DNA from: Aquificota bacterium
GTDB lineage: Bacteria > Thermosulfidibacterota > Thermosulfidibacteria > Thermosulfidibacterales > B14-G1
Reading direction: 5' to 3'
Assembly (NCBI GenBank): GCA_015486015.1
Contig: WFSL01000014.1
Span: forward strand, 1 to 64,000
Length of the DNA stretch: 64,000 nt
The position numbers and the translations under genes were made by a program. Every line of letters starts with the position of its first letter. The stretch's first letter is position 1. The notes under the pieces are model-generated. The model ran no database searches, was not told the DNA's origin, and was given only the letters and a program-made list of their open reading frames with translations. Shown here piece by piece: positions 48,236-57,479 of the stretch.

Positions 48236-48281
48236 GGGCCTTGGTGCAAGCCTACAAAGACTGAGGCAAACACCAAGGCCC
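48236..48281 (-). terminator. Hairpin terminator after acn
   Basis: GGGCCTTGGTG (48236-48246) and CACCAAGGCCC (48271-48281) form a perfect 11-bp stem with an inner GCCT/AGGC pair, 7 bp past the acn stop. On the minus strand the stem runs into CATAAAGTCACGGTGTTTTT, a delayed U run. It probably ends the acn message. Confidence 0.6.
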
Positions 48282-48288
48282 GTATCGG

Positions 48289-50292
48289 CTATTCTTTGAT
48301 CTCAATCTCCTTGAAGCTCTTCCCACCGAACTCCCTGGCCACGTTGAGCATACCTCCCAACAAAACAATCTTACGCTCCCTATCAGAGAGGTTAAACGTG
48401 ACAGGAATATCTATGTTCTTGGTCCGATTCTTCATCACCAGCCTCTTTGTGTCCTCTATAAGGGCCTTGCGCACATCAGGGATCTCTACCTTGTCACCCT
48501 GGTCGATCTTATCGTAGTCATCGGGGTTCTCAAAGTAGAGAGGCAAAATCCCAAAATTGACCAAGTTACCCCTATGAATCCTTTCGATAGACTTGGCTAC
48601 CACCGCCTTCACACCGAGATACATGGGGCAAAGGGCTGCATGCTCACGGCTGGAGCCCTGGCCATAGGACTCTCCTCCCACGATCAGGTTGTGTATCCCC
48701 CTCTCCTTATTCTCCAAAGCCCTCTTGGAGAAGGTAGCGTCCACCGACTCAAAGACGAACTCGGCATACTTGGGCACATTAGAGCGGTATTTGAGACGCT
48801 GACCCGCAGGCATAATGTGATCAGTAGTGATCTTGTCCCCCACCTTAATGGTCACCTCACCACTGAGGGTAACAGGGAGGGGCTCACTGGGTTCTGGAGG
48901 TACAATGTTTGGTCCCTTGTAAACCTCCACCTTGCTGGGGTCCTCCGCCGGTGGCAGCACCATCTTGTCATCAATGATGAACTCGTCGGGGATTCGAACC
49001 TTGGGATACTCGAGTCCATACTTGGTCTCCAGGTCCCTTGGGTCAGTGATCACACCTGTAAGCCCACAGGCCACCGCTGTCTCAGGACTCACCAGATAGA
49101 TCCCTGCACTAAGTGTACCAGAACGCCCATAGAAGTTCCTGTTGTTGGTCCTTACTGAGACGGCCTCATTCTTAGGGGCCTGCCCCATGCCTATACAGAA
49201 ACCGCAAGCGTTTTCTTCAAGCCTGATGCCTGCCTCAAAGAGATAATCCAGGGCCCCCTCACTATCAATTTGGCGCACCACTTGCTTGGAACCGGGACCC
49301 ACTACCACATCAAGGTGGGGAGCAAAGCCCTTGCCGTACTTATCTACCCAGGCCTTGGCCACCTTGGCCACCACCATGAGATCGCGATAGGAGGAATTGG
49401 TACAGGAGCCGATGCACACCTGATCTACAGTCTTGCCCTCCACCTCTCTCACAGTAACTACATTATCTGGGCTGTGTGGCAGGGCCACCAAAGGCTCCAG
49501 CTCTGAAAGATTGATCTCTATCACCCGATCATACTCGGCATCGGGATCAGCCTGAAGCTCCACCCAGTCCTGCTCCCTGCCCTGGGCCTTCAAGAAGGCC
49601 CTCGTGGTCTCGTCAGAGGGGAAAACTGAAAAGGTAACGCCCAGTTCAGCGCCCATATTAGTGATAGTAGCCCTGGAGGGGACATCAAGGGTCTTCACTC
49701 CGGGACCGAAATACTCCACCACCCAACCCACATTCCCTTTGGTAGAGAGTATAGAGAGAAGCTTCAGTATCACATCCTTGGCAGAAACCCACTTGGGCAG
49801 CTCACCGGTAAGATGGACCCCATAAACCTTAGGGCAAGTGAGATAGAATGGAAGCCCTGCCATAGCTGCAGACACATCCAGGCCACCGGCACCAATGGCC
49901 ACCATACCAATCCCACCTCCCGTGGGGGTATGGGAATCTGAGCCCAATAGAGTCTTCCCAGGCTTTCCAAAACGTTCCAAGTGAACCTGATGGCAGATGC
50001 CGTTACCAGGCTTGGAAAGATATGCCCCGTACTTGGCAGCAAATGTTCTCAAATAGGTATGGTCATCCGCATCCTCAAAACCCATTTGGATAGTCTTGTG
50101 GTCAATATAGATAATAGAGAGATCCGTCTTCACCTGGGGGACTCCCATAGCCTCAAATTCCATGGCCGCCATGGTCCCCGTGGCATCTTGATAGAGGGTC
50201 TGGTCTATCCTAATGGCGATCTCCTTGCCAGGAACCAGCTCCCCCTCCATCAGATGATCCTTAAGTATCTTCTGCACCACATTTAACCCCAT
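48289..50292 (-). CDS. acn: Aconitate hydratase
   Basis: 667 residues, the shorter bacterial aconitase type. The [4Fe-4S] ligands are in CIGSCTNSSYRD near 299 and CGFCIGMGQAPK near 363. Other active-site blocks are LLGSDSHTPTGGGIGM near 115 and the swivel domain's GGESYGQGSSREHAAL near 556. It isomerises citrate and isocitrate. A strong sigma-70-like promoter lies upstream and a hairpin follows. It is divergent from the aldehyde dehydrogenase gene and is the first TCA gene in reading direction. Confidence 0.95.
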   Translation of the reverse strand: MGLNVVQKILKDHLMEGELVPGKEIAIRIDQTLYQDATGTMAAMEFEAMGVPQVKTDLSIIYIDHKTIQMGFEDADDHTYLRTFAAKYGAYLSKPGNGICHQVHLERFGKPGKTLLGSDSHTPTGGGIGMVAIGAGGLDVSAAMAGLPFYLTCPKVYGVHLTGELPKWVSAKDVILKLLSILSTKGNVGWVVEYFGPGVKTLDVPSRATITNMGAELGVTFSVFPSDETTRAFLKAQGREQDWVELQADPDAEYDRVIEINLSELEPLVALPHSPDNVVTVREVEGKTVDQVCIGSCTNSSYRDLMVVAKVAKAWVDKYGKGFAPHLDVVVGPGSKQVVRQIDSEGALDYLFEAGIRLEENACGFCIGMGQAPKNEAVSVRTNNRNFYGRSGTLSAGIYLVSPETAVACGLTGVITDPRDLETKYGLEYPKVRIPDEFIIDDKMVLPPAEDPSKVEVYKGPNIVPPEPSEPLPVTLSGEVTIKVGDKITTDHIMPAGQRLKYRSNVPKYAEFVFESVDATFSKRALENKERGIHNLIVGGESYGQGSSREHAALCPMYLGVKAVVAKSIERIHRGNLVNFGILPLYFENPDDYDKIDQGDKVEIPDVRKALIEDTKRLVMKNRTKNIDIPVTFNLSDRERKIVLLGGMLNVAREFGGKSFKEIEIKE

Positions 50293-50332
50293 TCCTAACC
50301 CCCTCTACATTTGTGAAGCTACTTACAATTAA

Positions 50333-50362
50333 CTTATAACCACCATTCATTGATACTGTCAA
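50333..50362 (-). promoter_or_regulatory. Promoter of acn
   Basis: TTGACA (complement of 50357-50362), an 18-base spacer and TATAAG (complement of 50333-50338), 41 bp before the acn start. Both boxes are near consensus, making this the best promoter match in the TCA block. The flank is AT-rich. Confidence 0.7.
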
Positions 50363-50472
50363 ACTCTAATATATATCAGATTTCTCACCTCGCGAAGGAA
50401 AGGTAAAATGGGGGTGGCAAAACCGCCTAAACTCAGGTAATATCTAAAAAAGCCAATCTACGGAGGTGAAGC

Positions 50473-51888
50473 ATGAAGATGCTGTTAGGTGGGGAGTGGG
50501 TTGAGAGGAGAGAGGTTATTGAGGTGAGGAACCCTTACGACAACTCTGTCATAGACACAGTGCCCAAGGGTAACAGGGAAGACGCCCTTAAGGCTATAGA
50601 GGCAGCTCTCCAGGGTTTCCAGGAGATGAAGAAACTCACTGCCTATGAAAGATATACTATCCTTTCCAAGGCTGCTCAGATCCTGGAATCCCGGAAGGAA
50701 GAGATGGCCCAGATGGTAAGTAAGGAGGTGGGCAAGACCATAAAAGAGGCCAGGGGCGAAATCGCCAGGGCCATCCAGACTCTTACACTCTCGGCCGAGG
50801 AGGCCAAGAGGCTGGCAGGGGAAGGGGTGCGCTTCGATGGAGCCCCCACAGGGGGAGGAAAGGTAGGGCTATACATGAGGGTACCCTTAGGGGTTATTGT
50901 GGCTATTACCCCGTTCAATTTTCCTGTAAACCTGGCCATGCACAAGATTGCCCCCGCATTAGCAGCAGGAAACTGCGTTATATTAAAACCCGCTTCTGCC
51001 ACCCCCGTCGCCGATCTCCTCCTGGGCGAAATCTTCTTAGAAGCAGGGGTACCTCCATTAGCTTTCCAAGTAGTCACTGGACCCGGAAGCGAGGTGGGAG
51101 ATACATTGGTGGAGGACGAAAGGGTAAAGATGGTCACCTTCACTGGATCAAGGGACGTAGGGAAGACCATCATGAAGAAGAAAGGCTATAAGCGGGCTAC
51201 CATGGAACTGGGCTCCAACTCTGCCGTCATAGTGTGTGAAGATGCCCAATTGGAGAAGGCATTCCCCAGGGTAGTGCTGGCAGCCTATGCCTTGGCAGGC
51301 CAAGTTTGCATCTCTGTTCAACGCATATTCGTCCACGAGAGTATCTTCGATACATTCGTAGAGCGCTATGTGGAGGAATCAAAGGCGCTGAAGGTAGGCA
51401 ACCAACTCCTGGAAGAGACCCAGGTGGGTCCTATGATCGAACCCAAAGAAAGCCAGAGGGTGAAGGACTGGATAGACGAGGCCGTAGCTGCTGGGGCCAA
51501 GCTCCTATGCGGCGGTGAGATTGACGGTGCCTTAATGACGCCTGCCGTTGTCACCCACTGCCCCAGAAATGTGCGCCTCTTCACAGCAGAAGCCTTTGGA
51601 CCCGTGGTGATCATCAACCCATTCTCTACGTTTGAGGAGGCCATCGAGCTCGTCAATGACTCTGTCTATGGCTTACAGGCAGGCATCTACACAAGGGATC
51701 TCTACAAGGCATGGGAGGCAGCAAAGGAGGTAGAGGCAGGGGGCATCATCATCAACGACGTCCCTACCTTTCGGGTGGATCTCATGCCCTATGGGGGTAT
51801 GAAGGAGAGCGGTATCGGTCGGGAAGGGCCCCATTATGCCATCGAGGAGATGACAGAGATCAAACTGATTTGCTTCGACGTGAATTGA
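50473..51888 (+). CDS. NAD(P)-dependent aldehyde dehydrogenase
   Basis: 471 residues of the ALDH superfamily, nearest in style to lactaldehyde/glyceraldehyde-3-phosphate (non-phosphorylating) and succinate-semialdehyde enzymes. Residues: [21 protein letters not shown] near 152 with the oxyanion Asn, the FTGSRDVGK cofactor loop near 223, the general-base Glu in MELGSNSA near 244, catalytic Cys in GQVCISVQR near 278, and EAFGPVV near 376. CGGAGGTGAAGC precedes the ATG. Substrate is unknown; a role in the TCA block (divergent neighbour) is possible through succinate semialdehyde but unproved. Confidence 0.88.
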   Translation: MKMLLGGEWVERREVIEVRNPYDNSVIDTVPKGNREDALKAIEAALQGFQEMKKLTAYERYTILSKAAQILESRKEEMAQMVSKEVGKTIKEARGEIARAIQTLTLSAEEAKRLAGEGVRFDGAPTGGGKVGLYMRVPLGVIVAITPFNFPVNLAMHKIAPALAAGNCVILKPASATPVADLLLGEIFLEAGVPPLAFQVVTGPGSEVGDTLVEDERVKMVTFTGSRDVGKTIMKKKGYKRATMELGSNSAVIVCEDAQLEKAFPRVVLAAYALAGQVCISVQRIFVHESIFDTFVERYVEESKALKVGNQLLEETQVGPMIEPKESQRVKDWIDEAVAAGAKLLCGGEIDGALMTPAVVTHCPRNVRLFTAEAFGPVVIINPFSTFEEAIELVNDSVYGLQAGIYTRDLYKAWEAAKEVEAGGIIINDVPTFRVDLMPYGGMKESGIGREGPHYAIEEMTEIKLICFDVN

Positions 51889-52011
51889 ACACCAGCAGGG
51901 GAGGATCCATTCCTCCCCTAAAAACCTGCCCAGGTTCCCAATCTCTCTTGAATAACCCTCACAAAGCTCGGCAAAGTCTAGATGATAAGCCTATTGATAA
52001 GGAGAGAAGCC

Positions 52012-52428
52012 ATGAAAGGCTTCAGGGTATTCGACACCACGGCAGACATGGGATTGGAGATTTATGGGACTACCAGGGAAGAGCTTTTCAGAAACGCCCT
52101 GAAGGGCCTCTTTTACATCATCACCGACCTGGACAGGGTGGAACCCAAGGAAGATATTGCCGTAGAGGTGCAGGGAGAGGATTGGGCAGATCTCTTAGTA
52201 GGATGGCTCAATGAGTTAGTCTTTCTCCAAGACGCCCAGGGGTGGCTGTTCAAGGAATGCACTATAGAGGAGTTGGGGGCATTTCGAATAAGGGCCCAGT
52301 GCCTCGGGGAGAGATTTAAAAATGGAAAACATTGCATTAATACCTTAGTGAAGGCCGCAACTTATCACCGAGCCCAGATAGAGGAGACCCCTCATGGATA
52401 CAGAGCTCAAGTGGTATTGGACGTATGA
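52012..52428 (+). CDS. Archease
   Basis: 138 residues from the ATG at 52012 preceded by AAGGAGAGAAG. Archease is the partner that helps RNA ligase RtcB to load GTP and turn over. The opening FRVFDTTADMGLEIYG corresponds to the family HTADIG motif with Thr in place of His but the Asp kept, and the protein ends ...VVLDV with the conserved terminal Asp. GEDWADLLVGWLNELVFL near 59 is typical. No rtcB gene is present in the window. It lies 123 bp after the aldehyde dehydrogenase. Confidence 0.88.
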   Translation: MKGFRVFDTTADMGLEIYGTTREELFRNALKGLFYIITDLDRVEPKEDIAVEVQGEDWADLLVGWLNELVFLQDAQGWLFKECTIEELGAFRIRAQCLGERFKNGKHCINTLVKAATYHRAQIEETPHGYRAQVVLDV

Positions 52429-52500
52429 GACTGTTGCCAACTCCAACAGGGGATTGAGAAGATGGTTGAAGAGGCCTTCCCTTTGGTCTAATCTTTGAAC

Positions 52501-53193
52501 ATGACCAAGGAAACCATTAGAAGGCTCAAGCTGTACCTGGAATATCTCCGGCATGCAGGGGTAGAGTATTTGCCAAGGATAGGAGAGAGGGCCCCCCAGT
52601 TCCCTATCACTGAGACGCACCCCACCTCCCCTGAGAATTCCGAGCTGGAGGCGGTGCGGCGAGAACTCGGGGAATGCAAGAGGTGCCCCCTGTGGAAGGT
52701 GAGAAACCACCTGGTTTTCGGAGAGGGCAACCCTTGGGCTACGCTCATGTTCGTGGGTGAAGCCCCGGGGAGGGAAGAGGATCTCCAAGGGAGGCCCTTT
52801 GTGGGCCAGGCAGGTAAACTCCTCGATCAGTTTCTGCATGCCATTGAGCTATCCCGGGAAGAGGTGTATATCGCCAATATTCTCAAGTGCAGGCCACCTG
52901 GTAATAGGACCCCCCAACCTCAGGAGGTGGAGCAGTGTTACCCATTCCTCTTAAAGCAGATCCAGGCCATTAAACCCAAGCTCATCTGCTGCTTAGGAGG
53001 AGTGGCTGCCCAAACTCTAACTGGACAAAAGGTAGCCATCACACGGCTCCGGGGCCAGTTTATTCCTTGGCGTTGGGGCATAGAGCTCTTCTTAACGTTC
53101 CATCCCGCCTACCTCCTGAGGAACCCCAATCAGAAGAAGGGAGCTATGCAGGATTTTATGAAGCTCAGGGAGAAGCTAAGGGGCTTAGCTTGA
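52501..53193 (+). CDS. Family 4 uracil-DNA glycosylase with 4Fe-4S cluster
   Basis: 230 residues from the ATG at 52501 (a TTG at 52495 is in frame). Cluster ligands: CKRC near 58-61, then [18 protein letters not shown], a C-x15-C pair near 128-144. Motif A is [18 protein letters not shown] near 88 and motif [10 protein letters not shown] near 203. It removes uracil from DNA; the type 4 enzyme is common in thermophiles. An N-terminal helical extension of about 50 residues precedes the domain, as in many bacterial members. The pyrF start overlaps or abuts its stop. Confidence 0.92.
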   Translation: MTKETIRRLKLYLEYLRHAGVEYLPRIGERAPQFPITETHPTSPENSELEAVRRELGECKRCPLWKVRNHLVFGEGNPWATLMFVGEAPGREEDLQGRPFVGQAGKLLDQFLHAIELSREEVYIANILKCRPPGNRTPQPQEVEQCYPFLLKQIQAIKPKLICCLGGVAAQTLTGQKVAITRLRGQFIPWRWGIELFLTFHPAYLLRNPNQKKGAMQDFMKLREKLRGLA

Positions 53194-53195
53194 GG

Positions 53196-53888
53196 GTGAA
53201 CCCACTCATTGTGGCACTGGACACGAGAAACCGGGATATCATCATGGCACTGGTGGAGCAACTGGCACCTGCAGTAGGGGCCTTCAAGGTGGGTTTCTTC
53301 CCCTTTCTCCTGTTTGGCTGGGAGTTAGTAGAATTTATCCACTCCAAGGGCGGAAGGGTCTTCTTAGACCTTAAGCTCCATGACATTCCCAACACTGTGG
53401 CCAATGCTGTTGAGGAAGTAGCCAGGACAGGAGTCTTCATGCTAACACTTCACATCCTTGGCGGAAGAGAAATGATGGAGGAGGCTGTGCAAAGGGTTCA
53501 GGATTGCCCTTCACGCCCCCTTCTCCTCGGGGTTACCCTCCTCACCAGTATGAATACTCAAGACCTAAGGATGGTAGGTATAAAAGGTCCCTTAGAGGAA
53601 AGGGTTCTGAAACTGGCCCACTTGGCCCGTGACTCAGGTTTAGACGGGGTAGTAGCTTCACCCTTAGAGACCCTCTCAATTCGGAAGGCACTGGGAAAGG
53701 GTTTTATTATTGTCACTCCCGGGGTGAGACCACCCGGCAGCTCACCGCATGAGCAAAAAAGGGTAGCTACGCCTCGGGAAGCCATAATGGCTGGGGCACA
53801 TTACATTGTAGTGGGCAGGCCTATCTGCGAGGCCAAAGATCCCTTGGCCGTAGTCCAAGACATCTTGAAGGAGGTGGAAACCCAATGA
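53196..53888 (+). CDS. pyrF: Orotidine 5'-phosphate decarboxylase
   Basis: 230 residues from the GTG at 53196; a TTG at 53190 that overlaps the previous stop is an equally plausible start. The opening PLIVALDTRN has the first catalytic Asp, VFLDLKLHDIPNTVANAV near 55 the D-x-K-x-x-D active site, and TPGVRPPG near 175 and GAHYIVVGRPI near 203 the phosphate site. It makes UMP. It lies 4 kb from nothing related in this direction: pyrC-carA are 38 kb away. It overlaps the transglycosylase gene by 4 bp. Confidence 0.94.
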   Translation: MNPLIVALDTRNRDIIMALVEQLAPAVGAFKVGFFPFLLFGWELVEFIHSKGGRVFLDLKLHDIPNTVANAVEEVARTGVFMLTLHILGGREMMEEAVQRVQDCPSRPLLLGVTLLTSMNTQDLRMVGIKGPLEERVLKLAHLARDSGLDGVVASPLETLSIRKALGKGFIIVTPGVRPPGSSPHEQKRVATPREAIMAGAHYIVVGRPICEAKDPLAVVQDILKEVETQ

Positions 53889-55336
53889 GACCGAGGATCT
53901 TGCGTTGCACCGCCGTGGTGGCGCTCCTTTTTTCACTGGTATCAGGCTCAGCCTGGGCCCACACGGGGTTCTGGCAAGACACGGGGCTCGCAATCCAGCT
54001 TGGTCTCTATCCCTTGGCCGAGAAAAGGTTAAAGGATTACAGGCCCAAAACACCTCAAGAAAAGGCCCGACGTCTCCTTGCCTTAGGCTATGTATACCTG
54101 AGAGAACACGAAGAGAAGAAAGCGGCCCAGTGCCTCTCCAAAATCCCTCCCTCGTCCCCATATCATGACGCAGCTCAGGCCCTCTCCTGGAAAAGGGAAA
54201 TGGAAGTGGAAGAGGTGAAAGGGGTGATCTCTCAGCTATCCCCTCCATACCGGGTATTCACAGAGATCCTGAGTGCCCATCCCGCTGAGGCCCTGGACTA
54301 CCTCTTGCTTAACAAGGGTTTTCTGCTTCCCGGAGAAGAGAAAAAGGGGATCAAGGCAGCGTTTCAAAGCCTCTTCTGGAAGGGGGAGGACGAAAGGGTG
54401 CTGGCCATATTCAACAGGTTCCCATGGTTAGCCACAGATAAGGATGCTGTTTGGAAAGCAGCTCTGGTCCACTATCGGAGAGGCGAACTCTTAGATGCGC
54501 TCAGCCTCCTCTCCACACTTACTCCCAAGGCGCGCGTGCTCTTCTGGAAAGCAAAAATCCTGAAACTTATGGGAATGAGAAGAGAGGCGCAACATGCAAT
54601 GAAGGAGGCCTCTGCAGAAAAGGGGTTCTATGCGTTCCTGGCCCAGGTGTCATTGGGGAGGGTTCCCAAAGCTCATCTCTGTCTGAGAAAGGCTATCGCC
54701 CCCCCTGCCCCATTACGAGAGCTGGTGGAGATGGGAATGGAGGATGTGGCAATCAAGGTGGTAATGAACAGGCTTTGGGCCCGAGAGATAAGCACTGAAG
54801 AGGCTTTGGCACTCCTATCCCCTATCAATCCTGCCCTGGCCATGAAGATAAGGGGTCAAAGGGGAAGCGGTCAGAATTGCCTCTTATACCCATACAGACG
54901 CATGGTAGAGGCCTTCTGCAAGCTTTACGGCGTAGAGGTTCCCCTGGCCTATGCCATTATGAGGCAGGAGAGTCTCTACGATAGGATGGCTACCTCCAGT
55001 AGCGGGGCCTTGGGCCTGATGCAGGTTTTACCATCTACTGGTAGCTTCATTTCCCAGGAGCTCGGAGAGGATGTGTATATCCCGGAGAAGCTCTATGTGC
55101 CGATCTTCGGCATCAGATATGGCATCTGGTATCTGGGTTACTTAGAGAAGCAGTTCCCCACGCTGCCATTGGTGGCGGCCGCCTACAACGCTGGGCCAAC
55201 GGTGGTGGGCCATTGGTATCGCCAATGGAGGATGGGTTCAGCCCACGAGGTAGCAGAGTTCTTCCCAAAGGGGGAGACCAGGATATACGTGAGAAGGGTG
55301 ATCACCTATTATTTATTATACTCCGCCGCCAATTAG
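53885..55336 (+). CDS. Soluble lytic murein transglycosylase (SLT family)
   Basis: 483 residues. A Sec signal peptide with the cleavage site near SAWA-HTG (about residue 26) sends it to the periplasm. Residues 30-330 form a helical TPR-like ring domain; the C-terminal SLT domain (about 345-480) has the catalytic Glu in MRQESLYDRMATSSSGALGLMQV (Glu near 362) and AAYNAGPTVVGHWY near 435. It cleaves peptidoglycan with formation of anhydromuramic acid. Start is coupled to pyrF by ATGA overlap. Confidence 0.9.
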   Translation: MRPRILRCTAVVALLFSLVSGSAWAHTGFWQDTGLAIQLGLYPLAEKRLKDYRPKTPQEKARRLLALGYVYLREHEEKKAAQCLSKIPPSSPYHDAAQALSWKREMEVEEVKGVISQLSPPYRVFTEILSAHPAEALDYLLLNKGFLLPGEEKKGIKAAFQSLFWKGEDERVLAIFNRFPWLATDKDAVWKAALVHYRRGELLDALSLLSTLTPKARVLFWKAKILKLMGMRREAQHAMKEASAEKGFYAFLAQVSLGRVPKAHLCLRKAIAPPAPLRELVEMGMEDVAIKVVMNRLWAREISTEEALALLSPINPALAMKIRGQRGSGQNCLLYPYRRMVEAFCKLYGVEVPLAYAIMRQESLYDRMATSSSGALGLMQVLPSTGSFISQELGEDVYIPEKLYVPIFGIRYGIWYLGYLEKQFPTLPLVAAAYNAGPTVVGHWYRQWRMGSAHEVAEFFPKGETRIYVRRVITYYLLYSAAN

Positions 55337-55351
55337 GCAAACAAGCGAGCC

Positions 55352-55380
55352 TTGACCCTTATAACCATTGGCTTTAAAAT
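55352..55380 (+). promoter_or_regulatory. Sigma-70-like promoter of the coiled-coil gene
   Basis: TTGACC at 55352-55357, a 17-base spacer and TAAAAT at 55375-55380, 30 bp ahead of the ATG at 55411. Both boxes differ from consensus by one base. Confidence 0.65.
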
Positions 55381-55410
55381 GAAAATTGTAGAATTGACGT
55401 GGAGGGAAAG

Positions 55411-55896
55411 ATGGAGATTGGCGAGGCCGTAAGAAAGGCCTTGAAGGAGATGGTTCTTCCTGAGTTGAATCAGATCCACGATGAGTACAGGGAGATAAAG
55501 GCCACCCTAAGGGTAACCAACAAACGCTTGGATGATGTTAACCTGCATTTGGCAAACCAGAGCAGGCGCATCGATGAAACCAATAAGCGCATAGACGAAA
55601 CTAACAAGCGCATAGACGAAACTAACAAGCGCATAGACGAAACCAACCAGAAGGTGGATGCCATCCATATGGACCTCATACACCGCATAGATGAAACTAA
55701 CAAGCGCATCGATGAAACTAACCAGAAGGTGGATGCCATCCATATGGACCTCATACACCGCATAGATGAAACTAATGGCCGGATAGACGAAGTGGTTCTC
55801 AGCATTGGCCGCCTGCACGAGGTCATTGTCAGGCGAGAGGAACACGAGGATCTGAAGGAAAAACTCAGAAAGGTCACCCAGCAGATGGGACTTTAA
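55411..55896 (+). CDS. Repeat-built coiled-coil protein
   Basis: 161 residues from an ATG at 55411 that follows GGAGGGAAAG; a GTG at 55399 is in frame. Residues 53-123 are made of heptads RIDETNK/Q (seven copies) broken twice by the 11-residue unit KVDAIHMDLIH, continuing into RIDEVVLSIGRLHEVI. The heptad with Ile and Thr/Asn positions predicts a long parallel coiled coil without a membrane anchor or signal peptide. Function is unknown; tail-fibre-like, tether or nucleoid roles are all open. It has its own promoter and ends before the convergent bioD. Confidence 0.75.
   Translation: MEIGEAVRKALKEMVLPELNQIHDEYREIKATLRVTNKRLDDVNLHLANQSRRIDETNKRIDETNKRIDETNKRIDETNQKVDAIHMDLIHRIDETNKRIDETNQKVDAIHMDLIHRIDETNGRIDEVVLSIGRLHEVIVRREEHEDLKEKLRKVTQQMGL
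55567..55779 (+). repeat. In-frame 21-bp tandem repeat and 75-bp duplication
   Basis: Four 21-bp units run from 55567 to 55650, two being identical (CGCATAGACGAAACTAACAAG). Then a 33-bp plus two 21-bp units (55651-55725, 75 bp) are repeated almost exactly from 55726 to 55779. All unit lengths are multiples of three, so copy-number change would keep the reading frame. Confidence 0.9.
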
Positions 55897-55920
55897 TTCA
55901 TTAAGTTAGTCTGCAAGAAG

Positions 55921-56610
55921 TTAGTCTGCAAGCATTTTCCATACCCTTTTTGCAAGCCCCCCCCAAGGATAGGAGTTTAAGCCTCCCATTTCGCTACTTT
56001 CCGTGGAAAGACCAGGGATCCGAGGGATTAAGCCCAGGATTTCCACATGCCCCATCTTTTCTATCACGGCAGGACTGGTTTCCTCAGCCAACCCAGGCTC
56101 CTCTGGATATCCCGATATCACCACCCCCAAAATCCTCAGACCTATGGCCCTGGCCACACTCACCGTAAGGAGGGTGTGATTTATGGTGCCCAAGGAGGGA
56201 CGGGCCACTATCAATAGTGGCAGCCCTAAAAGCTTGGCCAAATCAGCATAGGTAACATTATCCACCAGCGGGACGAGTAACCCCCCTGCCCCCTCCACTA
56301 TCGTGATGGGATGGCTCCTCACCCATTCCTTAAATTTGGCCTCTATCACGGCCAGATCCACCCTCATCCCCTCCATCTCTGCAGCTACAGCAGGGGCAAG
56401 GGGTGCTTTTAGCCTATAAAGGACAACAGCGCTAAGGGGTTCTTGTGCCTTGGCACAACGCTTTAGAAAGACCCCATCCTTTGGCTCATCCTCCACACCG
56501 CTCTCTGCAGGCTTGAATACACCGGGGCTTAGTCCCAATTCCCTGAATCCCAAGGCCAACCCCCCAGCCACCACGGTCTTACCCACGCCCGTGCCTGTCC
56601 CTGTTACCAT
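55921..56610 (-). CDS. bioD: Dethiobiotin synthase
   Basis: 229 residues from the ATG at 56610, preceded by TAGGG; GTG codons at 56640 and 56646 are alternatives. The P-loop VTGTGTGVGKT near 3-13 is the BioD signature, KPAESGVEDEP near 37 holds the substrate Lys, and VEGAGGLLVPLVD near 112 the second conserved glycine-rich block. It closes the ureido ring using ATP and CO2. No other biotin genes are close. It is divergent from trmI and convergent with the coiled-coil gene, an isolated minus gene in a plus-strand region. Confidence 0.92.
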   Translation of the reverse strand: MVTGTGTGVGKTVVAGGLALGFRELGLSPGVFKPAESGVEDEPKDGVFLKRCAKAQEPLSAVVLYRLKAPLAPAVAAEMEGMRVDLAVIEAKFKEWVRSHPITIVEGAGGLLVPLVDNVTYADLAKLLGLPLLIVARPSLGTINHTLLTVSVARAIGLRILGVVISGYPEEPGLAEETSPAVIEKMGHVEILGLIPRIPGLSTESSEMGGLNSYPWGGLAKRVWKMLAD

Positions 56611-56690
56611 TAGGGCCCTACCCTTACGCCGTCTCAACACCTCCACCCCCAGCTTGCCTATCCCCCTTCTCTCCACTATAGACCAAAACC

Positions 56691-57479
56691 ATGAAGGGAG
56701 AAACTGTAAAGTTGGGAGACCTGCTCCTCCTCGCCTCCCCTGAAGGGAAGGAGTTCTTGGTGGCAGCGGATGAGAGGCCCTTTGGTACCCACATGGGGAA
56801 CCTGAACTTGAGAGACATAATAGGTGCACCCTGGGGCACCACAGTGACCACACACATAGGAAAGGAGCTCTATGTGTTGAAGCCCTCCCTTAACGATCTT
56901 ATTAGGCACATCAGGCGCCAGACCCAGATCATCTTTCCCAAGGACGTGGGCTTTATCCTTGTAAAACTGAACATAGGTCCTGGGGGAAGTGTGATAGAAT
57001 GTGGCACAGGCAGCGGTGGCCTCACCTTGGCTCTTGCTTGGTTGGTGGGCCCCGATGGAATGGTGGTATCCTATGAACGTGACGAGGCCTTTTCTCAACT
57101 GGCCCGGCAAAACCTCCAGCGAGTGGGGTTGGAAAGTAGGGTGACCTTCAAGGTGAGGGACGCAAGAGGGGGCTTTGATGAAAGGGGCATGGATGCCGTC
57201 TTCCTCGACCTGCGCTCCCCTTGGGAATACTTAGAACAGGCCTACCAAGCGCTGGCAGGGGGAAGAACCCTGGGCATCTTGGTGCCCACCACAAACCAGG
57301 TGAGCAGGGTCCTGGGCTCCTTAGAAGACGCGGGCTTCGTTTATCCTGAGGTGTGCGAGATCCTCTTGCGCTACTACAAACCCAATGCAGAGAGGCTCAG
57401 ACCCCAGGACAGGATGGTGGCACACACGGGGTATCTCATATTTGCCAGAAAGGCACTAAAAGGAGGCAGCAATGGATGA
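56691..57479 (+). CDS. trmI: tRNA (adenine-58-N1)-methyltransferase TrmI
   Basis: 262 residues. N-terminal beta domain, then PSLNDLIRHIRRQTQIIFPKDVGFIL near 64, the family's tRNA-binding signature, and the SAM motif I in VIECGTGSGGLTLALAWL near 101. Further motifs: VVSYERDEAF near 125 and VFLDLRSPWEYL near 168. Bacterial/archaeal TrmI forms tetramers and methylates A58 (and A57 in some archaea), supporting tRNA stability in thermophiles. The stop overlaps the next gene by 8 bp. Confidence 0.93.
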   Translation: MKGETVKLGDLLLLASPEGKEFLVAADERPFGTHMGNLNLRDIIGAPWGTTVTTHIGKELYVLKPSLNDLIRHIRRQTQIIFPKDVGFILVKLNIGPGGSVIECGTGSGGLTLALAWLVGPDGMVVSYERDEAFSQLARQNLQRVGLESRVTFKVRDARGGFDERGMDAVFLDLRSPWEYLEQAYQALAGGRTLGILVPTTNQVSRVLGSLEDAGFVYPEVCEILLRYYKPNAERLRPQDRMVAHTGYLIFARKALKGGSNG

